From Bacteroidota bacterium (GTDB lineage: Bacteria; Bacteroidota; Bacteroidia; B-17B0; Aurantibacillaceae), in contig JAFLBH010000001.1 of the NCBI GenBank assembly GCA_017303905.1, positions 535,809 to 599,808 of the forward strand: DNA of 64,000 bases, in the 5' to 3' direction. Under the pieces are notes generated by a model that saw only the letters and a list, made by a program, of their open reading frames with translations, searched no databases and was not told where the DNA came from. Position numbers and translations under genes: made by a program. Positions 58,601-64,000 of the stretch are shown piece after piece; within the stretch, counting starts at the first letter, position 1, and each line of letters starts with the position of its first letter.

Positions 58601-58905
58601 TCCAACGAAAATTCTTCTTTTACACTTTCAAACTTCATGCGGTGCAATACGGCCTTTACAAATTGAGGCGCGTTGTTCTCCGTTTTTGCTTTAGCATAAA
58701 TAGCTTCTACTATTTTGAGTGCCGATTCAGTTAATCCTTTGTTTTCACAGCTGTCTACACGTTTCCATAATTTTTCGTAATTGTCGCCTTTGCTTATCAT
58801 AATTTCAATTGGTTTAGTGAAATAATGGCTAAAAAAGCCCATGGAAATAATGCCGGTAGCAATGCAGATTAATACTACGGTTATCAATTTTTTCATTTTT
58901 GCCAT
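52696..58905 (-). CDS. Alpha-2-macroglobulin family protein with thioester
   Basis: 2069 residues with an N-terminal membrane anchor (about 5-28); M4 at 58896 is an alternative start. The order is a helical N-terminal region, macroglobulin-like beta domains, a charged Ala/Lys/Glu-rich stretch at about 1200-1280, the conserved ARSNFNETAFFFPAL block, and the thioester domain with CAEQ at C1522-Q1525. Bacterial alpha-2-macroglobulins trap proteases in the periplasm; the charged stretch occupies the bait-region position and the CxEQ ring binds the attacker. Many bacterial copies sit beside pbpC; no penicillin-binding protein is visible here. It appears to be a single-gene unit. Confidence 0.88.
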   Translation of the reverse strand: MAKMKKLITVVLICIATGIISMGFFSHYFTKPIEIMISKGDNYEKLWKRVDSCENKGLTESALKIVEAIYAKAKTENNAPQFVKAVLHRMKFESVKEEFSLEKSIVKLRDEAEASKFPVKPVLQSILADAYWQYFQNNRWRFYERSSTVNFKNDDITTWDLKTITDATIKNYKASLDNADSLKRTKIDIYDEVIVKGTKECRQWRPTLYDFLAHRALTFFLNSEPDITRPANRFTVNDDIYLKAYPEFVNANITNPSDSLETKYYGLRLLQDLTRFHQNDSKPDGLIDVELIRLEHVYNESQNSKKDTLYFSTLKGLQSKFASSPRVTEIDYKIANWYLQKSSLYKPLAGDDFKWHKKTAKETCLEAIKKFPDSYGAAQCKNLISSIEAKSMNLSIEEVNEINKPFRALITSTNLNKLYFKVVKTSNLELRKIHRKEYGEKLYNKLLSLPVVKSFEQEIPNDGDYQSHNLEIKMPELQAGYYMILGSVNPDFKYSSNLVSYAQCIVSDIASIERRKEDGTYDFYALNRQTGEPLKNIQVQLWHEKYNYTIRDYEIKKGESLKSDDKGYFNISYKNDNDRSFFVELINGNDTYFNNNSYYTYKPYDNQYTQIRSHYFTDRAIYRPGQTVYFKGIVLEGKNNDNFKIKANYPVTVVFYDVNYQKISEQNLTTNEYGSVSGQFIAPQGVLNGQMHITDGHGTAYISVEDYKRPKFEVNFNPVVGSYKINDEVTVTGLAKAYAGNVIDGAKVSYRVVRRVNYPYWWWWYRPYYTQSQETEITNGETITNDTGTYIIKFKALPDESVSKKSQATYQYEIYADVIDINGETHSSQAYVTVGYQDLQLNVDADDIINQNEIKPISIRTNNLNGVAEATKGSFVVYRLKQPEKVFRNRLWAQADRHILTKEEYYKTFPNDLYADELNKYKWEKETKVLEKAFDTGSKTEYDLAAELKSQKAGQYVIEAICKDKFGEEIKAFQYFTLFKMGGNESPEVSPQWFYTDKHKAEPGEKISFILNSGYSTNYLNELEHKGKIVDSKMINASMKPNDISVVEDYRGNVSFHTTFIKNNRFYHQNKIISVPYTNKELDIEFSTFRNKLLPGQEEEWKLTIKDKKGDKQVAELMAAMYDASLDAFRSNYWYLSVYQNYYARLNWSSAIGRQTNSSEYNNLPHDYASVPSRYHDYLNYFGLYFYSNYGYGRGYAEEGAMPLAAAEMDAKSGDESPVETKSAAPKKSVMREKSKADKNGEAKEEEANDATATGVGGIAQNAGGKDGKKGKEDELGNVKARSNFNETAFFFPALETNEKGETVIKFTVPESLTKWKVMGLAHTKDLKIGQFQKEVVTQKDLMVMPNAPRFFREGDKMTFISKISNLSGNELKGSAELKLYDALTDKEISAQTIEALHGNFPTIGFREFSVKKGLSTTIEWNIAIPDYVQAIKYKVVAKAGTFSDGEEMALPVLTNRMLVTESMPLPIRSNQTKDFSFGKFISQNNNSNTLKNHSYTLEFTANPAWYAVQALPYLMEYPYECAEQTFARYYANSLASHVVNSKPKIKQVFDTWKMMNTDALVSNLEKNQELKALLLEETPWVLNAKSESENKKRVGLLFDLNKMSNELSRAFRKLKKAQTSNGGFWWFEGGPDDWYITQHITTGFGHLDKLGAVKTRQESEVWNMITNAVEYCDNRMKEEFDWMKKHNPKYKTENHLSYMAIQYMYMRSFFPDINLPARHKEHFEYYKKQEQTYWLQNSRYMQGMMALSLHRYEDTKTPKDILKSLKENSLNSEEMGMYWKENYGYYWYDAPIEMQALMIEAFDEVLNDTKSVDDLKTWLIKSKQTQHWGTTRSTTEAVYAMLLKGSDWLSTEPNVEIHVGDIKLDPKTDASLNAEAGTGYFKKVWKDGDIKPQSMGKIKVVKKDAGVSYGAVYWQYFEQLDKITPHETPLKIKKQLFLQKNTASGPVIEPITSATKLKLGDKIKVRIELRVDRDMSYVHMKDMRAAGFEPTNVFSGYKWQDGLGYYESTRDAATNFFFSWLNKGTYVFEYPLVVNHYGDFSNGVTTIQCMYAPEFTSHSEGIRVKVSK

Positions 58906-59100
58906 AATTTCTTTTTCTATTTAGATGTTAAATACCAATGATTTCCATAAAAACCCGTAAGTATTTTCGCTATTGTTGTATTTATTTGTCAGTTAATGCG
59001 TTATTCAGGACGGGAAGTAGAATTTTGCTATCAAATTTGCCACAAATATTTAAATAAAAGTATAGTAAAATCAGCAAAAAAATCACGAAATTTAGAAACT

Positions 59101-59108
59101 AACCTTTG
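59101..59108 (+). promoter_or_regulatory. -7 box of the mutAB operon
   Basis: AACCTTTG differs from TAnnTTTG at the first base. It ends 6 nt before the ATG at 59115. A TTG at 59106 that could open a longer frame lies inside this box and is not a likely start. Confidence 0.4.
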
Positions 59109-59114
59109 CAATTT

Positions 59115-59639
59115 ATGGAAGCATTTATCGAGATTTTAAAGATTATTTTACCGGCGGGCGCTGTTTTTTTGGCCGTGTATTATTTAGTGAAACGTTTTTT
59201 TGAAAACGAGCAGAAACGTCGCGATCACGAATTAAAGAAAAACGCGCAAAATATGATTACGCCACAAAAAATTCAAGCGTATGAGCGTATCGTGATTTTT
59301 TTAGAGCGCATCAATCCAAATAATTTAGTAATTCGTGTGCACAAACACGGAATGAATGCCCGTCAATTACAAACAGAATTAACGCAGGCCATTAAATCGG
59401 AGTATGAACACAACATCTCTCAGCAAATTTTTGTTTCTCATAATTCTTGGGAATTAGTTAAAACTTCGAAGGAAGAAATTATTAAACTCATTAATATTTC
59501 TGCCAGCAAAGTGGCGCCGGATGCGCCGAGTAACGAATTAGCTATGATGATTTTAAACATTGCTGCTAACGTGGAGAAAAAATTACCGCACGAAATTGCT
59601 TTAGAATACATTAAGAAAGAAATTGCACAGATATTTTAA
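59115..59639 (+). CDS. Conserved single-span membrane protein of unknown function
   Basis: 174 residues from the ATG at 59115. One N-terminal membrane span (about residues 6-26) is followed by a charged helical region and a conserved soluble domain: PQKIQAYERIVIFLERINPNNLVIRVH, a LQTELTQAIKSEYEHNISQQIFVS segment, WELVKTSKEE and an amphipathic end. I recognise it only as a family found upstream of mutA in Bacteroidota. It ends 2 nt before mutA, so a link to the B12-dependent mutase, such as assembly, is possible but not shown by the sequence. Confidence 0.78.
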   Translation: MEAFIEILKIILPAGAVFLAVYYLVKRFFENEQKRRDHELKKNAQNMITPQKIQAYERIVIFLERINPNNLVIRVHKHGMNARQLQTELTQAIKSEYEHNISQQIFVSHNSWELVKTSKEEIIKLINISASKVAPDAPSNELAMMILNIAANVEKKLPHEIALEYIKKEIAQIF

Positions 59640-59641
59640 TT

Positions 59642-61009
59642 ATGCAGAAACTTTTTACCGAGTTTGAAGGAACCAACAGTCAGAAATGGAAGGATCAGAT
59701 TGTAAAGGATCTGAAGGGAATTGATTTCAATCAACTCATTTGGAAAACACATAATGGAATTTCAGTAAATCCATTTTACACTACAGAGGACATTAAGGAA
59801 AAAAAAGAACCGCTGTTTAGCGAGTCGGATTGGGATATCTGTGAACACATATTGGTTAAGGATGAAAAGCAGGCAAATCAGAGAGCGATTAACGCTTTAA
59901 AAAACGGAGCATCCGGACTCTCATTCTACATTCATCAAAAAATTAATACAGCTGCATTAATCAAGGATATTTCTTTGGAGCACATTTATTCTAATTTCTT
60001 TATTAGCAATGACGCTTTACATGTATTAGAAGATTTAAAAAGCATATATGGAACTAAAAACGCATTTGAAAATAAATTAAAATGTTTCGTAAACATTGAC
60101 CCGATTTGTTTGTATGCCTATTATGGAGAGTGGCACGACAATCAGGAAGCGGATATGGAGGTGCTGAATAAATTAGTTCACATTCCGATTAACGCGAGTT
60201 TATACGAAGAGGCCGGCGCCAGCACCGTAAATGAATTAGCATTCGCGCTTTCTCATGTGAATGAATATTTTCATTTTCTCAATGAAAAAGGAAATTTAAA
60301 AGACAAAACTATTCATGCGATTTTTTCGATAGCTCCTGATTTTTTTACTGAAATCGCTAAGCTGCGCGCTTTCCGTAAACTTGTCGCGTTGTTGCAGGAA
60401 TCATATGGCACTAATTTCCCGCTTCATATTCACGCTGAAACTGCACAGTTGGATAAAAGTGTGATGGATGTTTACACAAACATGTTGCGCACTACCACAG
60501 AAGCGATGAGTGCCGTGATAGGAGGTGCTAATAGTTTAAGTGTACTGCCATATAATGAAGGTTTCTCCGAAGTGAATGAGTTTTCATCGCGCATCGCACG
60601 AAATCAGCAGCACATTTTAAAAGACGAAAGTTATTTAAACAAGGTGAATGATATTGCGGCGGGTTCGTATTACATTGAAAGTATTACCGACCAATTGGCA
60701 GAAAAAGCCTGGGAACAATTCAAGTCTATTGAAGCGAAAGGTGGATTCATCGCGTGTTTAAAAAATAATTTTATTCAGACTTTAATTTCGGAAGGTGTGA
60801 GTACGCTAATTCATGAAGTTAAAGAAGGAAAGTTGGTTTTAGTTGGCGTAAATAAATTTCAGAACAAAGCTGAGAAGGTTGCTGCAGTTCCTGAAGGACT
60901 ATCAGTAAAAAATTCGCAAGCAGAAATCACACCCATTCGTCCGATACGTTTGGCAAAATCCTTCGAGGTAGAAAATTTTAAGTCGGCAAACCCATTAGCA
61001 TCGAACTAA
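59642..61009 (+). CDS. mutA: Methylmalonyl-CoA mutase small subunit
   Basis: 455 residues. It covers only the TIM-barrel substrate domain (SDWDICEHI, EAGASTVNELAFALSHVNEYF, AVIGGANSLSVLPYN) and lacks the C-terminal B12-binding domain found in longer small subunits, consistent with a non-catalytic partner. Together with MutB it interconverts methylmalonyl-CoA and succinyl-CoA. It ends 3 nt before mutB. Confidence 0.92.
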   Translation: MQKLFTEFEGTNSQKWKDQIVKDLKGIDFNQLIWKTHNGISVNPFYTTEDIKEKKEPLFSESDWDICEHILVKDEKQANQRAINALKNGASGLSFYIHQKINTAALIKDISLEHIYSNFFISNDALHVLEDLKSIYGTKNAFENKLKCFVNIDPICLYAYYGEWHDNQEADMEVLNKLVHIPINASLYEEAGASTVNELAFALSHVNEYFHFLNEKGNLKDKTIHAIFSIAPDFFTEIAKLRAFRKLVALLQESYGTNFPLHIHAETAQLDKSVMDVYTNMLRTTTEAMSAVIGGANSLSVLPYNEGFSEVNEFSSRIARNQQHILKDESYLNKVNDIAAGSYYIESITDQLAEKAWEQFKSIEAKGGFIACLKNNFIQTLISEGVSTLIHEVKEGKLVLVGVNKFQNKAEKVAAVPEGLSVKNSQAEITPIRPIRLAKSFEVENFKSANPLASN

Positions 61010-61012
61010 ATT

Positions 61013-63130
61013 ATGCGTAAAGATTTTTCTAACATAAAATATAAAAGCACTTCGCCTTCGGTGAAAGCTGCTTCTTCCACATTTACAACAGCGGAGCAAA
61101 TCGAACTTAAATCTGTTTACACATCACAGGATACACAAGGTCTTGAACATTTAAGTTTCGGTGCAGGCACTCCTCCGTTTTTACGCGGACCGTATTCAAG
61201 TATGTATGTACAAAGTCCGTGGACGATTCGTCAATACGCTGGATTTAGCACGGCTGAAGAAAGTAACGCTTTTTATAGGAGAAATTTAGCAGCGGGACAG
61301 AAAGGTTTGTCTGTTGCATTCGATTTAGCAACACACCGTGGTTACGACAGCGATCACGAGAGAGTTGTTGGTGATGTTGGGAAAGCAGGTGTTGCTATTG
61401 ATTCAATATTGGATATGAAAATATTATTTGATCAGATTCCTTTGGATCAAATGAGCGTATCCATGACCATGAATGGAGCTGTGTTACCAATATTAGCATT
61501 TTATATTGTTGCCGCAGAGGAGCAGGGCGTTAGTATGGATAAATTAAGCGGAACCATTCAAAATGATATTTTAAAAGAGTTCATGGTGCGCAACACGTAC
61601 ATTTATCCGCCGGCCTCCTCAATGAAAATTATTGCAGATATTTTTGAATTCACATCTCAGAAAATGCCGAAGTTCAATTCTATTTCTATCAGTGGTTATC
61701 ACATGCAAGAGGCAGGAGCAACTGCAGATATTGAGTTGGCGTATACTTTAGCGGATGGATTGGAATATATTCGTACCGGTATTAAAGCGGGATTAGATAT
61801 TGATGCTTTTGCGCCGCGTTTATCGTTTTTCTGGGCGATAGGCATGAATCATTTCATGGAAATTGCGAAAATGCGCGCTGCCCGTATGTTATGGGCAAAG
61901 ATGGTAAAACAATTTAATCCTAAATCAGCGAAGTCGATGGCGTTGCGCACGCATTGCCAAACAAGTGGTTGGAGTTTAACTGAGCAAGATCCATTTAATA
62001 ACGTTGCGCGTACGTGCATTGAAGCTTTAGCTGCTGCTATGGGTCATACGCAAAGCTTACACACGAATGCCTTAGATGAAGCCATTGCTTTACCAACGGA
62101 TTTCAGTGCGCGTATTGCACGTAACACGCAAATTTATTTGCAGCAGGAAACCAATATTTGCAAAGTAGTGGATCCTTGGGCGGGCTCTTATTATGTAGAG
62201 TATTTGACCAATGAAATTGCACATAAGGCCTGGGCATTAATTCAGGAAGTGGAAGAATTAGGTGGAATGGCAAAAGCGATTGAAACCGGCATTCCGAAAA
62301 TGCGTATTGAAGAAGCGGCAGCAAGAAAGCAAGCGCGCATAGATAGCGGTAAAGATATTATCGTTGGCGTTAACGCATTTAAAACCGATGAAAAAACAAA
62401 CATCGAAATTCTGGAAGTTGACAACACGAAAGTTCGTCAGCAGCAAATAGAGCGTTTGAATAAATTAAAAGCGGAAAGAAATAATGCGGAAGTTCAAAAG
62501 GCCTTAGCTGCATTAACTGAAGCTGCAAAAAGCGGACAAGGCAATTTGTTAGCACTGTCAATAGAGGCGGCAAGGGTAAGAGCCACGCTCGGAGAAATTT
62601 CATTTGCGTTGGAGCAAGTGTACGGCCGTTATAAAGCCAACATTCGTTCTATTGCCGGAGTATATAGTAAAGAAATCAGTATGGATAAAGATTTTGCAAA
62701 GGCACGCGAGTTAGCGGATAAATTCGCTGAGAAAGAGGGCCGTCGTCCACGTATTATGATTGCAAAAATGGGACAAGACGGGCACGATCGTGGTGCAAAG
62801 GTAATTGCGACTAGTTTTGCCGATATGGGATTTGATGTGGATATCGGTCCGTTGTTTCAAACACCTGCTGAAGCGGCCAAACAAGCTGTAGAGAACGACG
62901 TTCATATTTTAGGTGTTAGCAGCTTAGCGGCAGGACATAAAACATTGGTACCTCAGGTAATCGAAGAATTAAAGAAATACGGTCGCGAAGATATCATGGT
63001 AGTAGCCGGCGGCGTAATTCCGCAACAGGATTACGACTTTTTATTTAGAGCGGGTGTAAGTTTTGTGTTTGGTCCGGGTACAGTGATTGCGAAGAGCGCC
63101 CAGGAAATTTTGCATAAAATGATTGGGTAG
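61013..63130 (+). CDS. mutB: Methylmalonyl-CoA mutase large subunit
   Basis: 705 residues. The catalytic TIM barrel ([48 protein letters not shown]) is followed by a linker helix and the B12-binding domain with [11 protein letters not shown], where H591 is the lower axial ligand. It is the adenosylcobalamin-dependent catalytic chain, rearranging methylmalonyl-CoA to succinyl-CoA in propionate metabolism. It is last in the operon. Confidence 0.96.
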   Translation: MRKDFSNIKYKSTSPSVKAASSTFTTAEQIELKSVYTSQDTQGLEHLSFGAGTPPFLRGPYSSMYVQSPWTIRQYAGFSTAEESNAFYRRNLAAGQKGLSVAFDLATHRGYDSDHERVVGDVGKAGVAIDSILDMKILFDQIPLDQMSVSMTMNGAVLPILAFYIVAAEEQGVSMDKLSGTIQNDILKEFMVRNTYIYPPASSMKIIADIFEFTSQKMPKFNSISISGYHMQEAGATADIELAYTLADGLEYIRTGIKAGLDIDAFAPRLSFFWAIGMNHFMEIAKMRAARMLWAKMVKQFNPKSAKSMALRTHCQTSGWSLTEQDPFNNVARTCIEALAAAMGHTQSLHTNALDEAIALPTDFSARIARNTQIYLQQETNICKVVDPWAGSYYVEYLTNEIAHKAWALIQEVEELGGMAKAIETGIPKMRIEEAAARKQARIDSGKDIIVGVNAFKTDEKTNIEILEVDNTKVRQQQIERLNKLKAERNNAEVQKALAALTEAAKSGQGNLLALSIEAARVRATLGEISFALEQVYGRYKANIRSIAGVYSKEISMDKDFAKARELADKFAEKEGRRPRIMIAKMGQDGHDRGAKVIATSFADMGFDVDIGPLFQTPAEAAKQAVENDVHILGVSSLAAGHKTLVPQVIEELKKYGREDIMVVAGGVIPQQDYDFLFRAGVSFVFGPGTVIAKSAQEILHKMIG

Positions 63131-63148
63131 TAAAATAATGGTTTTAAA

Positions 63149-63574
63149 CTAACTCGTGTGATCACTTACGATAACCCACTCGCCCTTTATTTTCCTCCAG
63201 AGTAAAGTATAGTGACCGCCAACATCTTTGTCTTTCTTTTTCAAGTACCATTTTCCTATCACATAAATAGCGTCTTTCCCTAATTGCTCAATACTGTAAT
63301 TGGTGAAAGTAAGCTGCCCCATGGCTTCCTGGTTGGGATAGCCTTTTTTGTAATTTTCGAGCGTATTTTTCCAGCCATACGTAATACCCTTACTGCCGAT
63401 AAATTTCAAACTATCGCTGTTCCAATAATACTTCATGAAACCTTCAATATCAAAACTATTCCAGGCCGCTTCTTGTTTTTTCATGTTTTCAATAACAGCA
63501 TTACGGCCGTTACTTTGAGCGTTAAGTCCACAGCTCAAGCAAATCAACGAGACTATCAAAAGCAATTTTTTCAT
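63149..63574 (-). CDS. Secreted NTF2-like protein (DUF4440 type)
   Basis: 141 residues with signal peptide (MKKLLLIVSLICLSCGLNAQ). The cone-shaped NTF2 fold is suggested by AAWNSFDIEGFMKYYWNSDSL, SKGITYGW-NTLENYKKGYP and the C-terminal HYTLLWRKIKGEWVIVSDHTS. This family includes many unrelated enzymes and binding proteins, so no function is given. It is convergent with mutB. Confidence 0.78.
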   Translation of the reverse strand: MKKLLLIVSLICLSCGLNAQSNGRNAVIENMKKQEAAWNSFDIEGFMKYYWNSDSLKFIGSKGITYGWKNTLENYKKGYPNQEAMGQLTFTNYSIEQLGKDAIYVIGKWYLKKKDKDVGGHYTLLWRKIKGEWVIVSDHTS

Positions 63575-63606
63575 TATTTAACGTATTTAGCCCTAAACTA
63601 GTGATT

Positions 63607-63635
63607 TTTGGAATAGTTAAAAAGTACTATCTTTG
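63607..63635 (+). promoter_or_regulatory. Promoter of the metH leader
   Basis: TTTG at 63607-63610, a 17-nt spacer and TATCTTTG at 63628-63635 match the Bacteroidota consensus in both halves and in spacing. Transcription should begin a few bases downstream, ahead of the riboswitch. Confidence 0.85.
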
Positions 63636-63652
63636 TGTAAGTTCTTTACAAC

Positions 63653-63821
63653 GCTTATTACGAAAGGCAGAGGGACACGCCCGATGAAGCCTTACCAACC
63701 CTAGATAGTTGGTAGTTCTCAGTTCAGAGTTGGTAGAGTACATCTACGAACTACGAGCTAAAAACTACAAACTAATAGAAGGTGGGAAATCGTGTTCCGG
63801 TATAGCCGGAAGCAAATAAGC
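63653..63821 (+). promoter_or_regulatory. SAM-I (S-box) riboswitch upstream of metH
   Basis: The leader closes with a 7-bp P1 stem GCTTATT / AATAAGC (63653-63659, 63815-63821). P2 is AAGGC / GCCTT, enclosing the conserved core AGAGGGACACGCCCGATGAA. ACC / GGT opens P3, followed by the segment AAGGTGGGAAATCG and a P4 hairpin TTCCGG / CCGGAA (63795-63800, 63806-63811). This layout and the core match the SAM-I class, which turns off methionine genes when S-adenosylmethionine is plentiful. P3 carries an extra imperfect stem of roughly 70 nt. Confidence 0.88.
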
Positions 63822-63860
63822 CGGAAATAAATTAGTTTACAATAAAACAATTATACAACT

Positions 63861-63898
63861 AATCCCTTCCGGAATAACCTGAAGGGATTTTTTATTTT
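63861..63898 (+). terminator. Intrinsic terminator between the SAM-I aptamer and metH
   Basis: A 9-bp perfect stem AATCCCTTC / GAAGGGATT (63861-63869, 63881-63889) is followed by TTTTATTTTA directly before the metH ATG. It is the likely off switch of the riboswitch. The TTCCGG at 63867-63872, overlapping its 5' arm, can also pair with CCGGAA at 63821-63826 just after P1, which would break the terminator stem. Confidence 0.8.
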
Positions 63899-64000
63899 AT
63901 GCATATGGCCTCAATAGAACAAGAATTAGAAAAACGCGTATTGGTAATTGATGGAGCAATGGGCTCACTCATTCAGCAATACAAATTAACAGAGGAAGAT
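63899..64000 (+). CDS. metH: B12-dependent methionine synthase MetH, N-terminal fragment (cut by window edge)
   Basis: Only 34 codons are in the window. The peptide MHMASIEQELEKRVLVIDG continues AMGSLIQQYKLTEED, the start of the homocysteine-binding barrel (LDGAMGTMIQ pattern) of MetH. ATG at 63899 is chosen; ATG at 63905 is an alternative. The SAM-I riboswitch upstream agrees with methionine synthase, and the B12 requirement is shared with mutAB nearby. Confidence 0.85.
   Translation, partial: MHMASIEQELEKRVLVIDGAMGSLIQQYKLTEED

Noticed and set aside
59106-59114. TTG at 59106 as the start of the gene before mutA
   Set aside because: It falls within the predicted -7 promoter box, so it would be upstream of or at the transcript start; the ATG at 59115 is better.
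63653-63821. The metH leader as a cobalamin riboswitch, since MetH uses B12
   Set aside because: The core motif, P1 closure and P4 hairpin fit SAM-I; no B12-box sequence was found.

Overview
The window is a stretch of a Bacteroidota chromosome, most likely from a gliding or formerly gliding lineage close to Flavobacteriia. Four things point there: type IX secretion (T9SS) and gliding genes (sprA, porZ, porG, two remB-like genes); families largely restricted to the phylum (DUF3098, DUF4292, DUF4296, tandem OmpH/Skp genes); AT-rich DNA; and promoters of the Bacteroidota type (TTTG, 17-19 nt, TAnnTTTG). No phage, transposase, integrase or CRISPR array was seen. Most of the window is densely packed housekeeping and cell-envelope DNA.

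Layout. 2-4.4 kb: the end of a membrane glycosyltransferase-like gene, a DivIC/FtsB division protein, a Cys-cluster protein, the MlaE/MlaF lipid transporter, an unlisted 54-codon gene, VanZ-like protein and GcvH. 4.5-14.7 kb: a minus-strand operon maeB-ruvA-sprA, with sprA (2467 aa) the T9SS translocon. 14.8-17.1 kb: NAD kinase, an S4-domain protein and a PfkB kinase. 17.1-18.6 kb: tRNA-Asn, a lipoprotein-like gene and an odd tRNA-Arg locus. 18.7-21.7 kb: porZ and recO. 21.7-28 kb: an operon gmd-fcl-remB-wecA-remB linking GDP-fucose synthesis, undecaprenyl-phosphate loading and two Wzi/RemB-type outer-membrane barrels. 28-35 kb: DUF3098-uppP-truB, then a nucleotidyltransferase, a TPR lipoprotein, a DUF4292 lipoprotein and an EnvC-like amidase activator. 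35-41.4 kb: the outer-membrane biogenesis block porG, uppS, bamA and three ompH genes. 41.6-44.2 kb: an MBL-fold hydrolase and dxs. 44.3-52.6 kb: a five-gene operon for exopolysaccharide O-acetylation and processing. 52.7-58.9 kb: a large alpha-2-macroglobulin. 59.1-63.1 kb: a small conserved membrane protein with methylmalonyl-CoA mutase mutA and mutB. 63.1-64 kb: an NTF2-like protein, then a SAM-I riboswitch with terminator ahead of the truncated start of metH.

Functional themes. Much of the window serves the envelope: undecaprenyl carrier synthesis and recycling (dxs, uppS, uppP), carrier loading (wecA), nucleotide-sugar supply (gmd, fcl, a nucleotidyltransferase), O-acetylation (MBOAT plus two AlgX/AlgJ-like proteins), outer-membrane assembly (bamA, ompH), lipid transport (mlaEF) and T9SS. 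MetH and methylmalonyl-CoA mutase are both B12-dependent.

Two features look least described. First, a tRNA-Arg(CCG) gene is followed by three near-identical 97-bp tandem units. Each unit is a 3' tRNA half carrying a 41-bp double hairpin in the T-loop, and a 5' tRNA fragment upstream carries the same 41-bp element in its D-loop. Second, a 26-residue module (W, then KA, IS, LDA and a final W/Y at fixed spacing) occurs six times in three different proteins of the O-acetylation operon.
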